From contig JAILWY010000024.1 of NCBI GenBank assembly GCA_022113835.1, positions 2,236,501 through 2,300,500 on the forward strand: a stretch of DNA of 64,000 bases, written 5' to 3'. This document shows positions 53,264 through 64,000 of this stretch, piece after piece (the first letter of the stretch is position 1; every line of letters starts with the position of its first letter). A program made the translations under genes and the position numbers. Under the pieces are notes generated by a model. It ran no database searches. It was not told the DNA's origin and worked only from the letters and a program-made list of their open reading frames with translations. This DNA is from Atopsyche davidsoni. Its lineage: Eukaryota > Arthropoda > Insecta > Trichoptera > Hydrobiosidae.

Positions 53264-55261
53264 ATGCCAAATAATTTAACTTTGCCAACAATATATATAT
53301 ATTTTATTACTACAACTTCTCTGCTTTCGGCACATCACAGAATAGCAATAACAATTAATACTATGCGTGTATTGCTACGCTCATTCTTGGTCGAAATGAT
53401 GGAACGGTGTATCAGTCGAGAGTTTCTTATAAAACCCCGTACTCGCACACGGCTCCGTCGCATTTCCAGCAGACGGTGTACGAGTGCGGTGTTTTCGTTG
53501 GATCATCGGTTACACAGCCTGTATAGTTTTGTAAGAATAGTGTTAAATGGATGTTTTATCTCGCAACGAAAATATTTTATATTTTTAGTTGATTGACATA
53601 CAATGATCATATTTTAGCAAACTAGAAATCTGTAACATATTATTAAATAAAAACTTAAAAAAACAATTTGTCGTTTGTAAAGACCTCAGCCACCTGTCCC
53701 ATAAGACACCTCAAATATAACTTACCTCATCCCCGAGAAAGACGAGAGTGCATACAAACAAAAATTATCGTAATATTGATTACGAAACACTATCAAAATT
53801 TTATTCTGTGTAATAGTCGGTCTTCATATTCATATTTGTCTTATCTACGCGGATGCCACGACTCGTACAAGCTAGATGCTTTTATTATTCTCTTTATGAT
53901 CTACACGACTACCGCAGCTCATATCTTGCTATATTCTCTCACAAAACGTAACATCAATCATCGAGTGCATCTTCATAATATTGACATCGGTTTCTCGGGT
54001 GTTAAAGTCCTGCGATTAATCCACACAGCTGCCGCAGCCCAAATACTGTTATCGATAAAAATATTAAGAATGTTACTGAAATTCGGTTGATATATTTTTT
54101 TATTTATAAAATACAACATTTAATTCACAGATCATATACGACAATGAAAATTATATATTTTTTACCAGTTTGTATACTTTCCGATGGTTGAATTGTCATA
54201 AACAGTCGTTGCAGTAACATTAATTAGTATTCATAATAAAAACTGATAAGACAGTCTAAAACTTATATCGAATCGTAACAAGCCGTCGTATTATGTTACG
54301 GACTATTCAATAAAATGCTCCAAGGCACAGAAATGTATTAAATAAATTTTTTTAACCTGTCAATTGAATAAAAATGAATTATCGGTTTATCCAATAAACG
54401 TTTGAACCATTGCAAGAATTGTTACAAAACTTTTTCTATGTAGGTGTATCTGAAATTTTGTTTTCCGATACATAAAACTTTTGTGCTTGAAAAATTTTAA
54501 CGACAAGCAAAATTACATCATTTTAAATTTGATTTTTGTAGCAGACTATGAAAATAAATATACTTTTTTTTACCTTTTAATAACAGTATATGTTTTAGGA
54601 ATTGAAAGATATAAAAACGTAATTGTATTTATTTCAGTTTTTACGTAACCGTAAATACAAGCAAAGGCGTCCAAATTCTGAATACAAGATAATTTGATTC
54701 GGATCACAGTTACCCAATCAGAGAAATTGCACTTTATTCAACGTGTATGATATGTTATCAGCTTGTTAATATTTGTTAGCTTTAATTATTTATTTTATTC
54801 AGAATTTGATGCCGAAATGATTTTAAATTCAATAACTTTGATATATGAAAAAAATATTGCTGAATCACGTTAATTTCATCATATACAGTGAAAAGCTGTA
54901 GCAGTCCTGAAAAACAACCAATGCACTGGATTTTTGCGTGCAGAGATCACGAGTCAACTACTAAAATTAAAGATGATTTTTGTCCCTCAAAGTATTGATT
55001 AACGCCGAAAATACAAATGAAAAGTTTTTGGGTTTTTCCAATTGTCTAAAAGGCAGAGATGATGATGCGAGAATCTTTATTTCCACATAATAGGTGTGAT
55101 TGTAGGTTATTAATATAATGAAGTTCTAGGTTGTTATGCTGCGTCAAGATTTCGTTGATTTTCTATGTTTTGGCAATGTTTCAAAAACTTGACGCGAAAT
55201 TAACCGTAACGTAAAAACATTGCGTCCCTAATGCTTTATGTATCTTTTAATTAGCCTGCAT

Positions 55262-55267
55262 TTTATT
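55262..55267 (-). terminator. Candidate poly(A) signal of cyclin C
   Basis: AATAAA on the minus strand, about 215 nt after the cyclin C stop codon at 55480. It is the first canonical hexamer downstream. Confidence 0.45.
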
Positions 55268-55479
55268 GAGAGGTGAGAGGAACGGTCCCGCAATCCATTT
55301 ATAGTCGGGACTCGCATGAGATTTCAATAATTATAAAAATTGATTATAAAACTATGTGTCTAGATTACGAGTATCAAACAACTAACACAACTAGCAGACC
55401 ACACGTTACTCGGAAATTCCCCATTTTTGACCGAAACATAAGCAGGATGCTCTTCAGCCACTGGGATCGGCTCCTGGTT

Positions 55480-55602
55480 CTACCGCTGCGGGGCCGGCTT
55501 TGGTTTTGGCATTTTAGCTAGCAGCGCTTGGATTTCCTTCTTCTCATCATATCCTCGCCACATTTCATATAGATTAGTTATGAATCTAACAATTTCTTGA
55601 AC
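55480..55602 (-). CDS. CycC: Cyclin C exon 3: end of cyclin box 2 and C-terminus
   Basis: Encodes VQEIVRFITNLYEMWRGYDE, then a short basic/proline tail ending KMPKPKPAPQR and TAG (55480-55482). L-Y-x-x-W-x-x-(Y/F)-D-E-x-x-E-I is the conserved cyclin C end, and the short Pro/Lys tail is usual in insects. Confidence 0.95.
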   Translation of the reverse strand, partial: VQEIVRFITNLYEMWRGYDEKKEIQALLAKMPKPKPAPQR

Positions 55603-55729
55603 CTAAAAATAATTTACGGATAAGATGCTTTGGCAGGTTAAAAAATGACAATTATAAAAAAATATTTACACCAAAAAAATTTGCATCTATAACTCACAAG
55701 GAAAAATATTAAATATAACTTAGAGCTAC

Positions 55730-55819
55730 CTTTTCCATATCTACGTTCAGCTCGGCAAACCAACTCTTCAGTTCCTTTTGTAAAATCACACACGCGATGT
55801 GGAGGCAACCGATCGCGAT
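55730..55819 (-). CDS. CycC: Cyclin C exon 2: cyclin box 2
   Basis: Thirty codons in phase 0/0 encoding IAIGCLHIACVILQKELKSW and FAELNVDMEK. IA.gCLhiA matches the fourth helix of the second cyclin box. Flanked by ttttgatacag and gtagct. Confidence 0.95.
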
Positions 55820-56381
55820 CTGTATCAAAAACAATTCATCACATTATTAATTTAAAATTATAACATAAGATGAAGTCAAATATTTTATATATAAAAATAA
55901 ACAATGCTGATGGTAAGAGTTGTTCAATTAAAAATATCTAGCTTACCAAGCAACATTATTTTGATTTACACGACTAGTTTTGTCAACTTTCCATGTTGGC
56001 ATTTTCAAGCAGAACGAAGTTTAATGAACTATTTACAAATGACAAATTGTTGAAGGAAGCAATGATGGTCAGGATTAACTTAACTCTCTCTTACAATCAT
56101 TACCTCTTTTACAAATTTTCCATTAGCTCGATTGTGAATATTTTACGAAACCTCACACTGCTTTAAAATGCCATTATGGGAAGTTGGCAAAACTAGTGAA
56201 AATTACCTAAAATATTTATTTATAAATAAATAATCACACAGCGGAATTCCACCAAGTACTTTCTGTTAAAACTATTGAATGTCAGATTATTACATGCAAA
56301 AAATTCCCATCAATAAAATATGCGTATTAATACAAAGTATTCATTTATTTTTTTCTGTAAATTAAAATGTCACGGAGGTAC

Positions 56382-56972
56382 CTGATACGGCGGATAAAGA
56401 AGACTGACATCAGTACGGAGAGAATCGTTGATGATCCGCCACGCCACAGTGAGGAGCTGATCTTCCTGCCCTATGTCCTGCACGAACAGCAGCAGCGGCC
56501 GATACGGCTGGTACACGATCAAGCAGCAGTCCAAGTTCTCCAGTAGGTAAAACTCACACTCCAAAATATGGTTGGTCCGGTAAGGAAACTCCTGCTGCCC
56601 GTACGCGTACCCGAACTTATTCTTTATCACAGTCTGGCACGTGGTTATCAGGCGAGAGTTCGATATGACCCCGAACTCCTCCACTTTGGACGAGAGGAAG
56701 ATGCAGGTTGGCGCTAACAAAAGTGGGTCAACACACTTGAGGGAGTTCCGCGCGTAGAAGCGCTTGAAGTACACGGTGGCCGTGGCTATGACTTGCTGAC
56801 GCAGCTTTAACTGCTCGCCGAGCACTTGAATTAAGCTGGCGAAGAAATTGAATATTTTTTGGTATTCGTCTTCCGTTAGGATGCCCAGGTCGTGTTGCCG
56901 GTCTCTCGTCAGGTCCTGCTTGTCCAGGATCCATTGCTGGTGGTGCGAACTCTGCCAGAAGTTTCCGGCCAT
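56382..56972 (-). CDS. CycC: Cyclin C exon 1: N-terminus, cyclin box 1 and start of box 2
   Basis: The total protein is 267 residues, the same as Drosophila cyclin C. Exon 1 gives residues 1-197: MAGNFWQSSHHQQWILDKQD, then the first cyclin box (QVIATATVYFKRFYARNSLK, LLAPTCIFLSSKVEEFGVIS) and the beginning of the second (LLENLDCCLIVYQPYRPLLL). MAGNFWxSSHxxQW and the SSKVEEFG motif are diagnostic of cyclin C. It pairs with CDK8/19 and, with Med12 and Med13, forms the nuclear Mediator kinase module. The exon ends TATCAG|gtacct in phase 0. The sequence upstream of the ATG is duplicated (57086-57530). Confidence 0.97.
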
Positions 56973-59631
56973 TGTTAGCTGTTTATTTGTTATATTATGT
57001 AGACGTGTGTGAAGAAAAACCCAGTAAATTCATGTGACTGTCATTCCGATCGAGCGAATAAACATAACCTCAAACGCTAACGTCAAACTTTCCAGTATTG
57101 TTATGTTGTAATCTTGATTTCAGTGGAAACTGTTGATTCACAAGTTCGATGCACATTTTCATTTCATAATTAATAATATAAAAATTATATTACAATTTAT
57201 TTTTATATTGTGATTTTTTCTAGCATCTATTTTATGCGTAGTGCATAATTTTATGATTAATCAATATTAAAATTGTCAAGGCATAAAAAAAAATATATAA
57301 CAACTTTCCAGTATTGTTATGTTGCAATCTTAATTTACTTGGAAACTGTTGATTCATAACTTCGATGCACATTTTCATGGCAATATCATGAATAATTAAA
57401 ATAATATAAAAACCAAATTACAAAATATTTTTATCTTGTGATTTTTCAACTATCTATTTTACACGCAATCCATTATTTTATGGTGAATTAACATTAAAGT
57501 TGTCAAGGCATTAAAAAAATATATATCAACGCTATTAAGAAAAATTGAAAGTGTTCAGATTCAGTGAACAAGAACTTTCTCAAACTGAAGACAAAACACT
57601 AACAAATAAGTTTTTCAACAAACTCAAACTGTATCAATTTATTTTGATCTATATTTAATTATAAAATCGATAAATTCTTTTAACTGGTCCTTTTGAACAG
57701 TTGCGATAAAAATTGGTATAACAAAAAAAAACCAGGTGGGTTAGAGTCAATGAAAATGAATATATACTTGAAAACATTGCATTGATAATTGTAAAAAACT
57801 ATAGAAATATTATTTTGAAACATTTAATGCTGATACTAACATATGAGTACAAGGCAAAAGAAAATTTCACTTGATTTATCTGAAATTAAATGAAATAAGA
57901 TCTTGCACTCAATTTTGATTTCATTTAATGTATTATTTTAACACGATTGGTATCTATAAACAATAGCAAGTGTGCTTATGAAAAATTCAATTCTTTCAAC
58001 AAGTAATTGCAAAACAAGATAAATAACGTAGCCGGTCAGTTTTTTTTTTAAATTTTTGATCAATCATCATATCGTTATCATCTCATAATAACTTTAAAAG
58101 CACTTATAATAATCAAAATTCTGTGGTCTAATGAAGGTGGCTATTTTTAGATTATAATGAAATCTTCCAAAATACATGTTCACTCAATAAATAAATACAA
58201 ATAAGAGTATAAAAAAAACTGATAAGTTTATATATTCATTTTATTCTCCCAATCACTCTTGTCTGTTGATTGCGTGACTTGATAAACAAAATGTACGTTT
58301 TAAGCATTTTTTAATGGCTTGATCGAAATCGTAGATAATTTATCACAGAATACCATTTTATTTGATAAAGGTGGTGTACTAACATACAGTTAGATAACAA
58401 CTATTGAATAATGAATTAAATACTTTTATTTCTTGTATGATTTCACTAACTGCCTATGTCGTACTGCAGAGCTCCCAATCCAGAAAAAACACCATATATC
58501 TCATCCAGCTTTTGACTTGGAAGGTTTGCAACACCTCAAATGGATGATAGAAATATAAGAGCAATGTCTTATCACAGCATCAGTCTTCTCAAGGTTTGGC
58601 TGACAATTGCCATGGATAAACCAGTTTCACCGTAATATTTGTTGTCACCAATGTCGTGATGTGATGTTGGTGAGATGTGATGAAGGCTGCTGAAATAATT
58701 TGCGTATTCGTAATTTATTTAAGATAACTACACTGAATAGAAATATACGTGGTTACTGTTTCGAGAGGCGTGGGGAAGCCACTTATATAGGGTCCCGATG
58801 CATCCGTGGATAACGTAAAAAATAAGGGGCATCTCCAGAATTATTTATCTGGTGTGATTAGCACAATCCAGAAGACTGTATGACGCTTGATTCGATGTAG
58901 GTACTAACCCCTACACCAGTAAGACATTTTCAAAGCACCACCAGAATCGGCAAGCAAGATCTTTGATGATACTGCAGAAGTCTAGGCTGTATGAAAACAA
59001 CCAAAAGTCATTATTTGTGAGCCTATGTGTTGGTTTTTAATATAATGATTTGATAGCTAACCGCACACCCTCGAATCCGCCCTCCACGTTATCTGTAACT
59101 TAATTATTAAAAAAAAAAACTGTTAAATTGCGATAAGATACTTTAAAAGTAGGGACTCTGTATATTCACAAATAAACTTTAATTAAATGTTACAAAAAAA
59201 TCACATTTCTTCTCGACATTTGGTTTCGGGGTGCACTAAATGACAAAGCAATATTTTAAATGTTCTCAGTTGTATGCAAATTCATGTCGTTTAAAAAAAA
59301 TAATCAACATAACCTGCATACGCATTTCTTGAAAATAATCATTAAATTGAAACGCATCACATAATCGAGTATCTTCACATATTTGCTGCATCAGATCATC
59401 CAAATCGATCTTATCGAAAAAAACTACAATACCAGGTCATTGTAACATCATTAGCTGTTTATTTTTTATTTCATATTATTTATTTCTTTGTGCAAAATTA
59501 AATGAAAATATTGTTATGAAAGTAGTAAGCCCTGTTTATAATGATTATTGAGTTAACTAGCTTATTTAAGTTGACAAGATCTATGTAATAATGCTCAGTT
59601 GTAGTTAAGTTCTCGGATATTGCATATCACA
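56973..59631. other. Intergenic region between cyclin C and the C-type lectin (divergent)
   Basis: Holds the promoters of cyclin C (minus) and the lectin (plus). The tandem duplication occupies the left end. A GC-richer patch at about 58.44-59.07 kb contains no reading frame I can assign. The rest is AT-rich. Confidence 0.5.
57086..57530. repeat. Tandem duplication upstream of cyclin C
   Basis: Two diverged copies, 57086-57301 and 57302-57530. Shared blocks in the same order include AACTTTCCAGTATTGTTATG, GGAAACTGTTGATTCA, TTCGATGCACATTTTCAT and GTCAAGGCAT. Differences are scattered substitutions and small indels, so the duplication is not recent. It starts 114 bp upstream of the cyclin C ATG, so it lies in the likely promoter region. 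Confidence 0.85.
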
Positions 59632-60576
59632 ATGTTCTGCAATCACCTTGTATTTGTATTCTTGATTGCTTCACTTTTCAATTCGAGTACTCAAAATTAT
59701 GTCAACTTCTGGCATGTGGGCAAAGCATACAAGTTTGTGAGCGCTCCCACTTTATGGAGTGATGCAGTCATTCACTGTGTGCAGGATAACGCCACTTTGG
59801 CCATGCCCGCCAACGAGAAGGAAGCTGACGTCCTTAAGAACATATTCAAAACGTTCCCCAAAGAAGTTCTCCCAGGGGTAAAACACTATGACCATATGCT
59901 GATTGGTTTTCACGATTATTTCATAGAAGGTTCCTACACAACACTACTGGGAGATCCCATGTATACACACTTTTACGGATGGGACAATGGCGAGCCTGAT
60001 AATAATCCTCCAACATCCAACTGCATAGCTCTTAACAGACAGGGAAGACTCCATGATTATCCGTGTGAAGTACCAGCAGATTTCATCTGCGAAAAAACAC
60101 TAATGACAGAATACTTTTATGACTGGAAATGCATTACAAAAGAAAGAGGTTACATTTACAATACCGAAACCAACCATTGCTACAAGTTGCACAAGCTCGC
60201 AGAAGGCTGGAGGAGTGGCCATAAAGTATGCACGCTGGAGGGCGGATATTTGGCAATCATAAACAGTGAACAAGAGGAAAAGTTTCTTCTCGAGATGATC
60301 TCGGATAAAAAGATGAAAGATAACAGATTGCATCTTATCAACCATGTGTCTATCGGGTTCCACGATATGTTCAAGGAGGGGCAGTTCATGACTGTGGACG
60401 GGCAGCCTCTGCTGAATACGGGCTACGTGAGGTGGTCGGGTTCGGCCCACCAAGGTCCCGGTAAGGATAAGAATTGCGGCTCACTGAGGAGTGACGGCAT
60501 CAGTGACATGAGCTGCAATGTGGAAGCTATGTTCATCTGTGAGAGAGAGATTCCCCCGTTCATAGTTCCCCATTGA
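59632..60576 (+). CDS. Secreted dual-CRD C-type lectin (immulectin-like)
   Basis: A 314-residue single-exon protein. A signal peptide (MFCNHLVFVFLIASLFNSS, cleavage likely near TQ-NY) is followed by two C-type lectin domains, about residues 25-155 and 170-308. CRD1 has LIGFHDYFIEGSY, YGWDNGEPDN and DYPCEVPADFICEK. The EPD tripeptide sits where EPN (mannose) or QPD (galactose) normally selects the sugar. CRD2 keeps the fold residues (GYLAIINSEQEEKFL, VSIGFHDMFKEGQF, MSCNVEAMFICE) but has no EPN/QPD-type triad, so calcium-dependent sugar binding is doubtful there. Known lepidopteran relatives are plasma pattern-recognition lectins that bind microbial surfaces and promote encapsulation and melanisation. 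The ATG at 59632 is chosen because it starts the signal peptide. The exact orthologue was not determined. Confidence 0.92.
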   Translation: MFCNHLVFVFLIASLFNSSTQNYVNFWHVGKAYKFVSAPTLWSDAVIHCVQDNATLAMPANEKEADVLKNIFKTFPKEVLPGVKHYDHMLIGFHDYFIEGSYTTLLGDPMYTHFYGWDNGEPDNNPPTSNCIALNRQGRLHDYPCEVPADFICEKTLMTEYFYDWKCITKERGYIYNTETNHCYKLHKLAEGWRSGHKVCTLEGGYLAIINSEQEEKFLLEMISDKKMKDNRLHLINHVSIGFHDMFKEGQFMTVDGQPLLNTGYVRWSGSAHQGPGKDKNCGSLRSDGISDMSCNVEAMFICEREIPPFIVPH

Positions 60577-60698
60577 TTCCACCATTTCCACGAACTCCAG
60601 AGCTTCAATGATAATTATGACTCCTATATTAATTAATTAGGCATTTGTCAAGTAGTTTTTAAAAAATGTAAGCATTTTAACATTTCAATACAAAGATA

Positions 60699-60704
60699 AA
60701 TAAA
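60699..60704 (+). terminator. Poly(A) signal of the C-type lectin
   Basis: AATAAA 123 nt after the lectin stop codon, at the end of an AT-rich 3' UTR. This gives a compact transcript, as expected for such lectins. Confidence 0.65.
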
Positions 60705-63700
60705 CGATACATTATTCAACATATAAGATGGTTTTTATTAATTTTACCTTCTGTCAATGTATAATAGTTTTTTTTTCAGCGCCAGTTCCTTCTCTCGCGG
60801 CCTCTTATTCACGCAGAGTGATGCGGTTTATAAACTCCTCATTTTAATTCTCTTACCATAGGTGTCTCCTGATCACGGAGCGATGACTTAGGATCATGAA
60901 TCAAACCAACAACATTGATTTACAATTTTTAATGAAAATATTTCACTTTGTTGTAAAATTACATGTACAATATTGACGCTGGAAAGAGCAAATGACTCAA
61001 CTGCCAAAAAATAAACAGATTTGTGAGAAGTAAGCGAGTAAAAGGTGGTAATGTCTCTGTAGACCGTAATCATCTTTACAAACTTTTGATTTGGGCTCTT
61101 TGACGGTTAAATCGAATTCTCCATTCCAGCCTCGAAATAATTAAAATCTTGTATATAAAAAAAATAATGAATAAACGAGTAAGCAATTTAAAATGTTCAC
61201 AAAATTGTATAAAGTGTACACTTTTGCACAAAAGGCTTGCACGTATAAAATAATCACAATTATTGAAGATCCATATGAAAAAAAATAAACATGCACTCAA
61301 ACGTGGGCGATAAAAACAAATAATACTAAAAAAAAATTTATCCATTATCGATATGGACATTTTCAAAATTCCTGCGGGCTCTCTGCGTTATGAATTTTAA
61401 TGAAAATAATTAGCCTATTAAAATTTTAAATTTTAAGAGTTAACGGCTTAGTACCAATTTATAAGTCATTTGTGTCCACGATAGACTGGATTAATCTGTA
61501 ATACCCCATATTTAAACAGCAAATATGAACGGTCCAACGGGTAGAGCGGATTGTGAGCACTTTTGCCTTTTACGGGTTCTTTAGACTCGGTTCGATGCAT
61601 CACCAATGACGTTGTGATAATTAAAGAATTTCAATTCACTAATAAAGTATGGATAATATCTATTTGATATTTTTTATTCATCGCTTCATAATTCTCCAGT
61701 ACAACCGAGGAACTGGGAATTTCCCGTCCCGAGATTATTGAAACCGACAAAAATCGAAGGACATTTCAGCTGGAAATTATTAAATGTTCATTAGATTCTC
61801 ATTAAATACCCGTACAGGTTTACGAAGATAACAATGTATAGCTTGCTTAGAGTAGAAAAGTCGTATGAGCATAAATTTTGTATTGATATTGATATTGTTT
61901 TCGTGCAATTTTTATAATCAAATAAACCTGATTATTTTTTTTATTCAATGGTCTTTAATGTTTTTATCTTTATTTTTTAAAAACTATACATTGCAATATT
62001 TAAATTAGCTTATCCCCAACTGATTTTCAGAAAAAATTTAACTCACGACTTTGTGATTCTGGGCAAACTATATATTTAAGATTAGGTTAGATATCACATC
62101 CATGAAAAGATATTTTTATATTATATATATATCGGATGTAAATAACGGTCAATACAGTGGACATGGTGATTAATTCACACGAGTTACGATAGCGTTTTTT
62201 CATCGTTTCAAATGTGTATATAAAATATATATTGCTGGAATATTTCAGTATAAACGTGAGAATAGTCGATTCTTTTTGTTTGATAAAATAATAATTGAAA
62301 AATTGGTTTTATTCATACATCTTAAACGATTAACAATTTTATGAATTTATCGACCAAATAACTTTGAACACAGTTCGATACGAGTAAAAAAAAAAATTAA
62401 AATGGTAAATTATGTATAAAACTACACATTTTGAATATATATTTACATAAGGCTAATTTTCTAATACACTATTCATTTATTATAAATTAATATTACAGTC
62501 TGTAAAGTAAAAAATATAAATAACTATAAAAAAAAAAACTTAATATTCTCATTTTTTATGGTGAAAAGATCACCATAATTAGAATATTATTTGTTGGAGC
62601 TAGTATAAAAAAAATCATCTATATTAAAAAATAATCTATATTAAAAACACAATAATAAAAAAAAAACCTTAATATTTATAAATAACCTAGTTAATGTCTT
62701 AATTAATTTGTACACACACCATATTGATCTGTCTTAAAATTAGTCATACTTTATCTCAATAAAAAACATTTTTTCTGATATAATTAAACTTAAAAAGGTA
62801 ATGTTTAATAGGTCAGATATTTTCCAGGTCAAATTCTGACTTACCAGATAAATAAGATATTCTCAAGGTCAATGTTATGACCTATATAACAATTTTTTAA
62901 GATGCTACCATGATTGAATCAGAACAAATGTTTCATAGTAAGACTGATTTACTTGATCGTACAAAAATATTCATAGTTAAGCCTTATATGGCTGTATAAT
63001 AAAAAAAAGCATTTCAAGTCGAAATGCGCCAATGTCCGGTTTCCGAATGACCGATCAATATAAATTTTTATCTACAATTTCAGTTCAACTAATAAAGAGT
63101 TAACTAGCCAAACTGAGAGCAGATCGGACAAATAGCGCTCTTATTAGACATGTTCAACAGGTTGTTGGTCTTTTCTTTCGTTAATCGGAAGTTAATACAT
63201 GATTCAGAAAAAAAATTAAAAATTGTACGTTTCATTTTGCCACAAATGTAAAGAAACGCAAATTTTGTTAGCGTAAACTGATAAAATTAATTATCTATCA
63301 AACACTCTGCACGGATTGACTAATTGCTATTATTTTTGCAGATAAAACTATGAAAAATAAAAACACTGATAAAATTTTATCAATTAAAATGAAATAGAGG
63401 TGAAATAATGTTTCGAGCAGTTTCCCTTTTTTATGTAAAATTATTTCGAGTTTTGATTTCAATCTGTGAACAATAAGGCTTTTAGTTTGACGATGCTTCT
63501 TTAGAGCGAAAAGAGCTCTCACTCTACAAGCAAATATTATTAATCTCTAATTTGATGTTCATTTATATTTAAACACGTTGGAAACCAAATTGTTGAATTT
63601 TTAGTTCCGTATATATATTTTTTTGATTTTCAGTTAAAGTTTTCTTTTAAAAACACAAAGCATTCACCAATTCAGTTTTTATAATTATAAAAATAAGTCA

Positions 63701-64000
63701 TAGAAAATACTGTCGGAATTGACACCGCGTCAATAGACACGTGTAATTTTTAATAAAACCTAATTTATTAATATGCTCCAGTACAAAAGCGTAGACACAA
63801 AACACACCGCAAATATTTAAAAACAAGTTTTAAATAACAACCATTTTATACAATTCCCATTCAGTCGACTATAACTAGGTATAAATTATTCTATAATCTT
63901 TAATAACTTATTATTTAATCAGATATACGTACAAACACTTCAAGCCGTGCGAATACTGCAGCAATGCTCTGTCTGCGGAGTTTGTCAGAATTTACCGCGT
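60705..64000. other. AT-rich noncoding region after the lectin gene
   Basis: I see no gene, exon or RNA that can be supported. It has short A/T runs and a TATATA stretch near 62120-62135. The next gene lies outside the window. Confidence 0.5.

Larger units (their letters stand above)
51762..55479. other. Intergenic region between GPALPP1 and cyclin C (convergent 3' ends)
   Basis: Mostly AT-rich DNA. It contains a 225-bp MITE-like element (53039-53263) and two GC-richer patches at 52.35-52.45 and 52.59-52.72 kb, without a gene I can support. Around 53.88-54.05 kb a short CGCAGCYCA-containing segment occurs twice in diverged form. Confidence 0.5.

Noticed and set aside
53668..54090. A 140-codon plus-strand open frame with two similar internal segments
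   Set aside because: No convincing start, random-looking composition, and the internal similarity (CGCAGCYCA) is short and diverged. Not supported as a gene.
1..64000. CRISPR arrays, bacterial operons, rRNA or intact retrotransposon polyprotein genes
   Set aside because: None seen. The direct repeats found are microsatellites, protein-coding repeats or one tandem duplication. No reverse transcriptase, integrase or transposase motif is readable.

Overview
This is a stretch of AT-rich animal nuclear DNA, almost certainly from an insect and most likely a moth or butterfly (inference). The evidence is GT-AG introns throughout, a 267-residue cyclin C, a secreted two-CRD C-type lectin of the immulectin kind common in Lepidoptera, and short MITE-like elements (TIRs CAGTGGCGTGC; AGCCNTCTNCACACGCAG with TTA target duplications).

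Layout. About two thirds of the window (2.56-42.3 kb, minus strand) is one gene, the FARP/Cdep FERM-RhoGEF. I resolved 25 coding exons with matching splice phases. Exons 1-10 (42.3-29.8 kb) encode the FERM and FERM-adjacent region. Exons 14-25 (6.5-2.56 kb) encode DH, PH1 and PH2. Joining 10 to 14 gives 1064 residues, close to vertebrate FARP1/2. Between them lie exons 11, 12 and a 12-kb uninterrupted exon 13 (27931-15884) that continues the FERM frame for 4015 residues of serine-rich, low-complexity sequence and ends in its own stop. Exon 10 ends in phase 1, and both exon 11 and exon 14 accept phase 1. The sequence therefore supports two alternative C-termini: a normal RhoGEF, or a 4535-residue FERM protein with a giant disordered tail and no DH or PH domains. 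This is the most interesting feature of the window.

Right of this gene, on the plus strand, come an intronless mitochondrial CDP-DAG synthase TAMM41 (47254-48258) and, 347 bp later, the five-exon GPALPP1 homologue (48606-51761) with a long RS/KE-rich N-terminal extension. Cyclin C follows on the minus strand (56972-55480, three exons), with a tandemly duplicated upstream region. A plus-strand single-exon two-domain C-type lectin lies at 59632-60576. The remaining DNA (1-2558, the large FARP introns, 42.3-47.2, 51.8-55.4, 57-59.6 and 60.7-64 kb) is AT-rich noncoding sequence with MITE-like elements, microsatellites, a few GC-richer islands and candidate regulatory clusters. The most notable cluster is an E-box/CRE/TATA group at 10.94 kb inside the 9.4-kb intron.

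The genes are not an operon and have unrelated functions: cytoskeletal/Rho signalling, cardiolipin precursor synthesis, a nuclear disordered protein, the Mediator kinase module, and humoral immunity. No tRNA, rRNA or CRISPR array was found.
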